DNA of 64,000 nucleotides from Clostridia bacterium UC5.1-1C12 (GTDB lineage: Bacteria > Bacillota_I > Bacilli_A > Erysipelotrichales > Erysipelotrichaceae). The DNA lies in NCBI GenBank assembly GCA_001305055.1, contig BBZX01000004.1, positions 124,001 to 188,000 of the forward strand, in the 5' to 3' direction. Of this stretch, positions 63,201-64,000 are shown piece by piece (within the stretch, counting starts at the first letter, position 1; the number at the start of each line of letters is the position of its first letter). The position numbers were made by a program, and so were the translations under genes. The notes below the pieces were generated by a model. It saw nothing but the letters and a program-made list of their open reading frames with translations. It ran no database searches and was not told the origin of the DNA.

Positions 63201-64000
63201 GGTGTTGTGTTACTCTTTTGAGTTAAATTTAAAATCGAAGTATGCAAGTCATCCTTTTTATCAGCTATAAAATCAGTCACCGCCGTACTGCCCATAAAGC
63301 CTGTATCTAATAAATGATTGATTTCATCGACAGCAACATCGACTGAAGCCGCTCCTGTGATACTAGGCAGTAATTTACCATCAGCATCTGTCAGCTTTGT
63401 GTACACATCCTTCGCAGCCGCTAATGTACCCTCGGAAGCATCCTTCGCAAAAGCATTCCACTTGTTATCATCAGTAACATAAGGAAGGCAGTTTGACTTT
63501 TCTTATCAACGATATTATCGCCTAAATCAATTGCTTGTTTCAATTCATCTAATAAAGCATCGAGTGCTGTTATCAATGTTTCAGTAGATTGGTTCTTTGC
63601 TGTGAAACCATTCTTAACCGTAATTTCAAGCGGCCCGGTAATACCTTCCTCCGGTTCCTTTTGAGTGCCGTTAACCGTGATTGTCACCTTACCATCAACC
63701 GCATTCTTAACGCTGAGATTAGGATATTTACTCTTATCCGCCAAATTACGGATCGTATCCTTAATGATAACTTCTTTATTACTGCCAACCGGTGTAACCG
63801 TGATTGTGACAGTTGCATCTAAATCCACCTTCATACCGCTGCTTGGTGTTAAAGTAAGGACGGCATTATTCGAATGGGTAATCTTACCGGTCATATCAGT
63901 ATTACTGCCGCTGACTAAAGCTGCTGTACCGCCTGTTATACCGACAGGCACACCCAAGTTATAAACATTATCCTTAATTTCTGCACCGGCTGTATGATTA
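57291..64000 (-). CDS. Very large repeat-rich cell-surface protein (5' end outside window; frameshifted)
   Basis: At least about 2,230 residues, entering from the right edge; breaks near 63480 and 62905 join three frames. From the N-terminal side: strand-rich repeats (about 60.1-63 kb), a long helical, charged region (about 58.4-59.6 kb) with EF-hand/dockerin-like acidic loops, a FIVAR-like helical segment (KLEAEYKKYDQNDYTEENYQ), two InlB B-repeat-like domains separated by a Pro/Glu/Thr-rich spacer (KPKPKPEEIPEETPGSTPEE), and a C-terminal anchor: cysteine-rich TCGCILCEFW and CICPWC, one membrane helix, then RKVTKRKKALKQ. No LPxTG motif is visible. Terminator follows at 57.2 kb. Role probably adhesion or host interaction, by analogy only. 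Confidence 0.85.
57510..58215 (-). repeat. Two InlB B-repeat-like domains flanking a P/E/T-rich spacer
   Basis: 58005-58215 encodes a domain with HGAVSPSGETTVNKNGSLSI, YQVDKVIVDGKAV and ISVTFK; 57510-57735 encodes a second with KGGSISPSDKLKVIKGREQT, YVLDKVYVNGKEV and IEVTFK. About 70 residues each, the second more diverged. The Pro/Glu/Thr-rich spacer between them may span the cell wall. Not a CRISPR array: no constant DNA repeats. Confidence 0.7.
60164..62945 (-). repeat. Seven degenerate protein repeats in the surface protein
   Basis: A motif of the form h-T-[I/L]-P-x-x-x-L-x-x-h recurs about every 400-520 bp: VTIPGAALDEIL (60164-60213), ITLSPEILSGIL (60565-60612), ITIPGDTLHELV (61000-61045), ITIPSDALDAII (61519-61572), VLPGASIDALL (62044-62090), VTAEQLADAV (62470-62535) and VTISNEKIAAI (62900-62945). 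Each is followed by a strand with h-x-V-D. Similarity is at protein level only, so the copies are old. Confidence 0.6.

Overview
This window comes from a low-to-moderate GC, Gram-positive, fermentative bacterium, most likely a gut Erysipelotrichia or related Firmicute. The taxon is inferred from style only: strong AGGAGG-type ribosome binding sites, several phosphotransferase (PTS) sugar systems, a LevR/PRD regulator, CcpA-type cre sites, LicT antitermination, FeoB with its small Cys-rich partner, and a QueH/QueA/Tgt queuosine cluster. No rRNA, tRNA, CRISPR array or insertion sequence was recognised.

The reading frames need care. About thirty real genes, including gnd, aroA, aroC, both aroF copies, tyrA, feoB and tgt, are each broken by one or a few single-base indels. 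Nearly all lie in short homopolymers, mostly one base too short. In almost every case adding or removing that base restores the expected protein across the break. I therefore annotate these as single CDSs with a probable sequence error and give the site. Only the MerR remnant near 34.1 kb looks possibly dead.

Layout. 0-4.4 kb: end of a galactitol-type PTS EIIA, a LevR-type sigma-54 activator and a four-carbon acid sugar kinase. 4.5-12.3 kb: a mannose-family PTS operon (EIIC-D-A-B) running into a D-2-hydroxyacid dehydrogenase, a HAD phosphatase and 6-phosphogluconate dehydrogenase, divergent from an RpiR regulator. 12.3-16.9 kb: a TetR regulator, an exported lipoprotein flavin reductase (FMN-binding plus FAD domain), a SIS protein with a tiny membrane protein before it, and a ceramidase-like enzyme. 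17-23.5 kb: a BceAB-type ABC exporter, TetR, AraC, an EamA transporter and a DUF2000 protein. 23.5-33.4 kb: a sulfated-glycan locus with a second mannose-family PTS, two sulfatases, a HAD phosphatase, an orphan YesN-type response regulator and the radical-SAM sulfatase-maturating enzyme. 33.4-39.5 kb: YigZ, MerR remnant, tandem DegV proteins and feoAB.

39.6-47.8 kb: a complete shikimate operon aroB-aroC-aroE/K-aroQ-aroF-aroF-aroA-tyrA. It is preceded by a 15-residue leader peptide ending Phe-Tyr-Phe-Tyr-Cys and by an intrinsic terminator, which looks like translation-coupled attenuation. 47.9-52.8 kb: a membrane protein and a licT-bglP-phospho-beta-glucosidase operon with cre, promoter and RAT/terminator all visible. 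52.8-57 kb: queH-queA-tgt and an unknown protein. 57.3 kb to the right edge: the 3' part of a very large repeat-rich, membrane-anchored surface protein (over 2,200 residues visible) that runs off the window.

The most interesting signals are the aro leader-peptide attenuator, the sulfatase/PTS/anSME locus with paired operators, the flavinylated exported reductase, and the surface protein with its degenerate repeats, calcium-loop-like motifs and paired CxCxxC motifs beside its membrane anchor.
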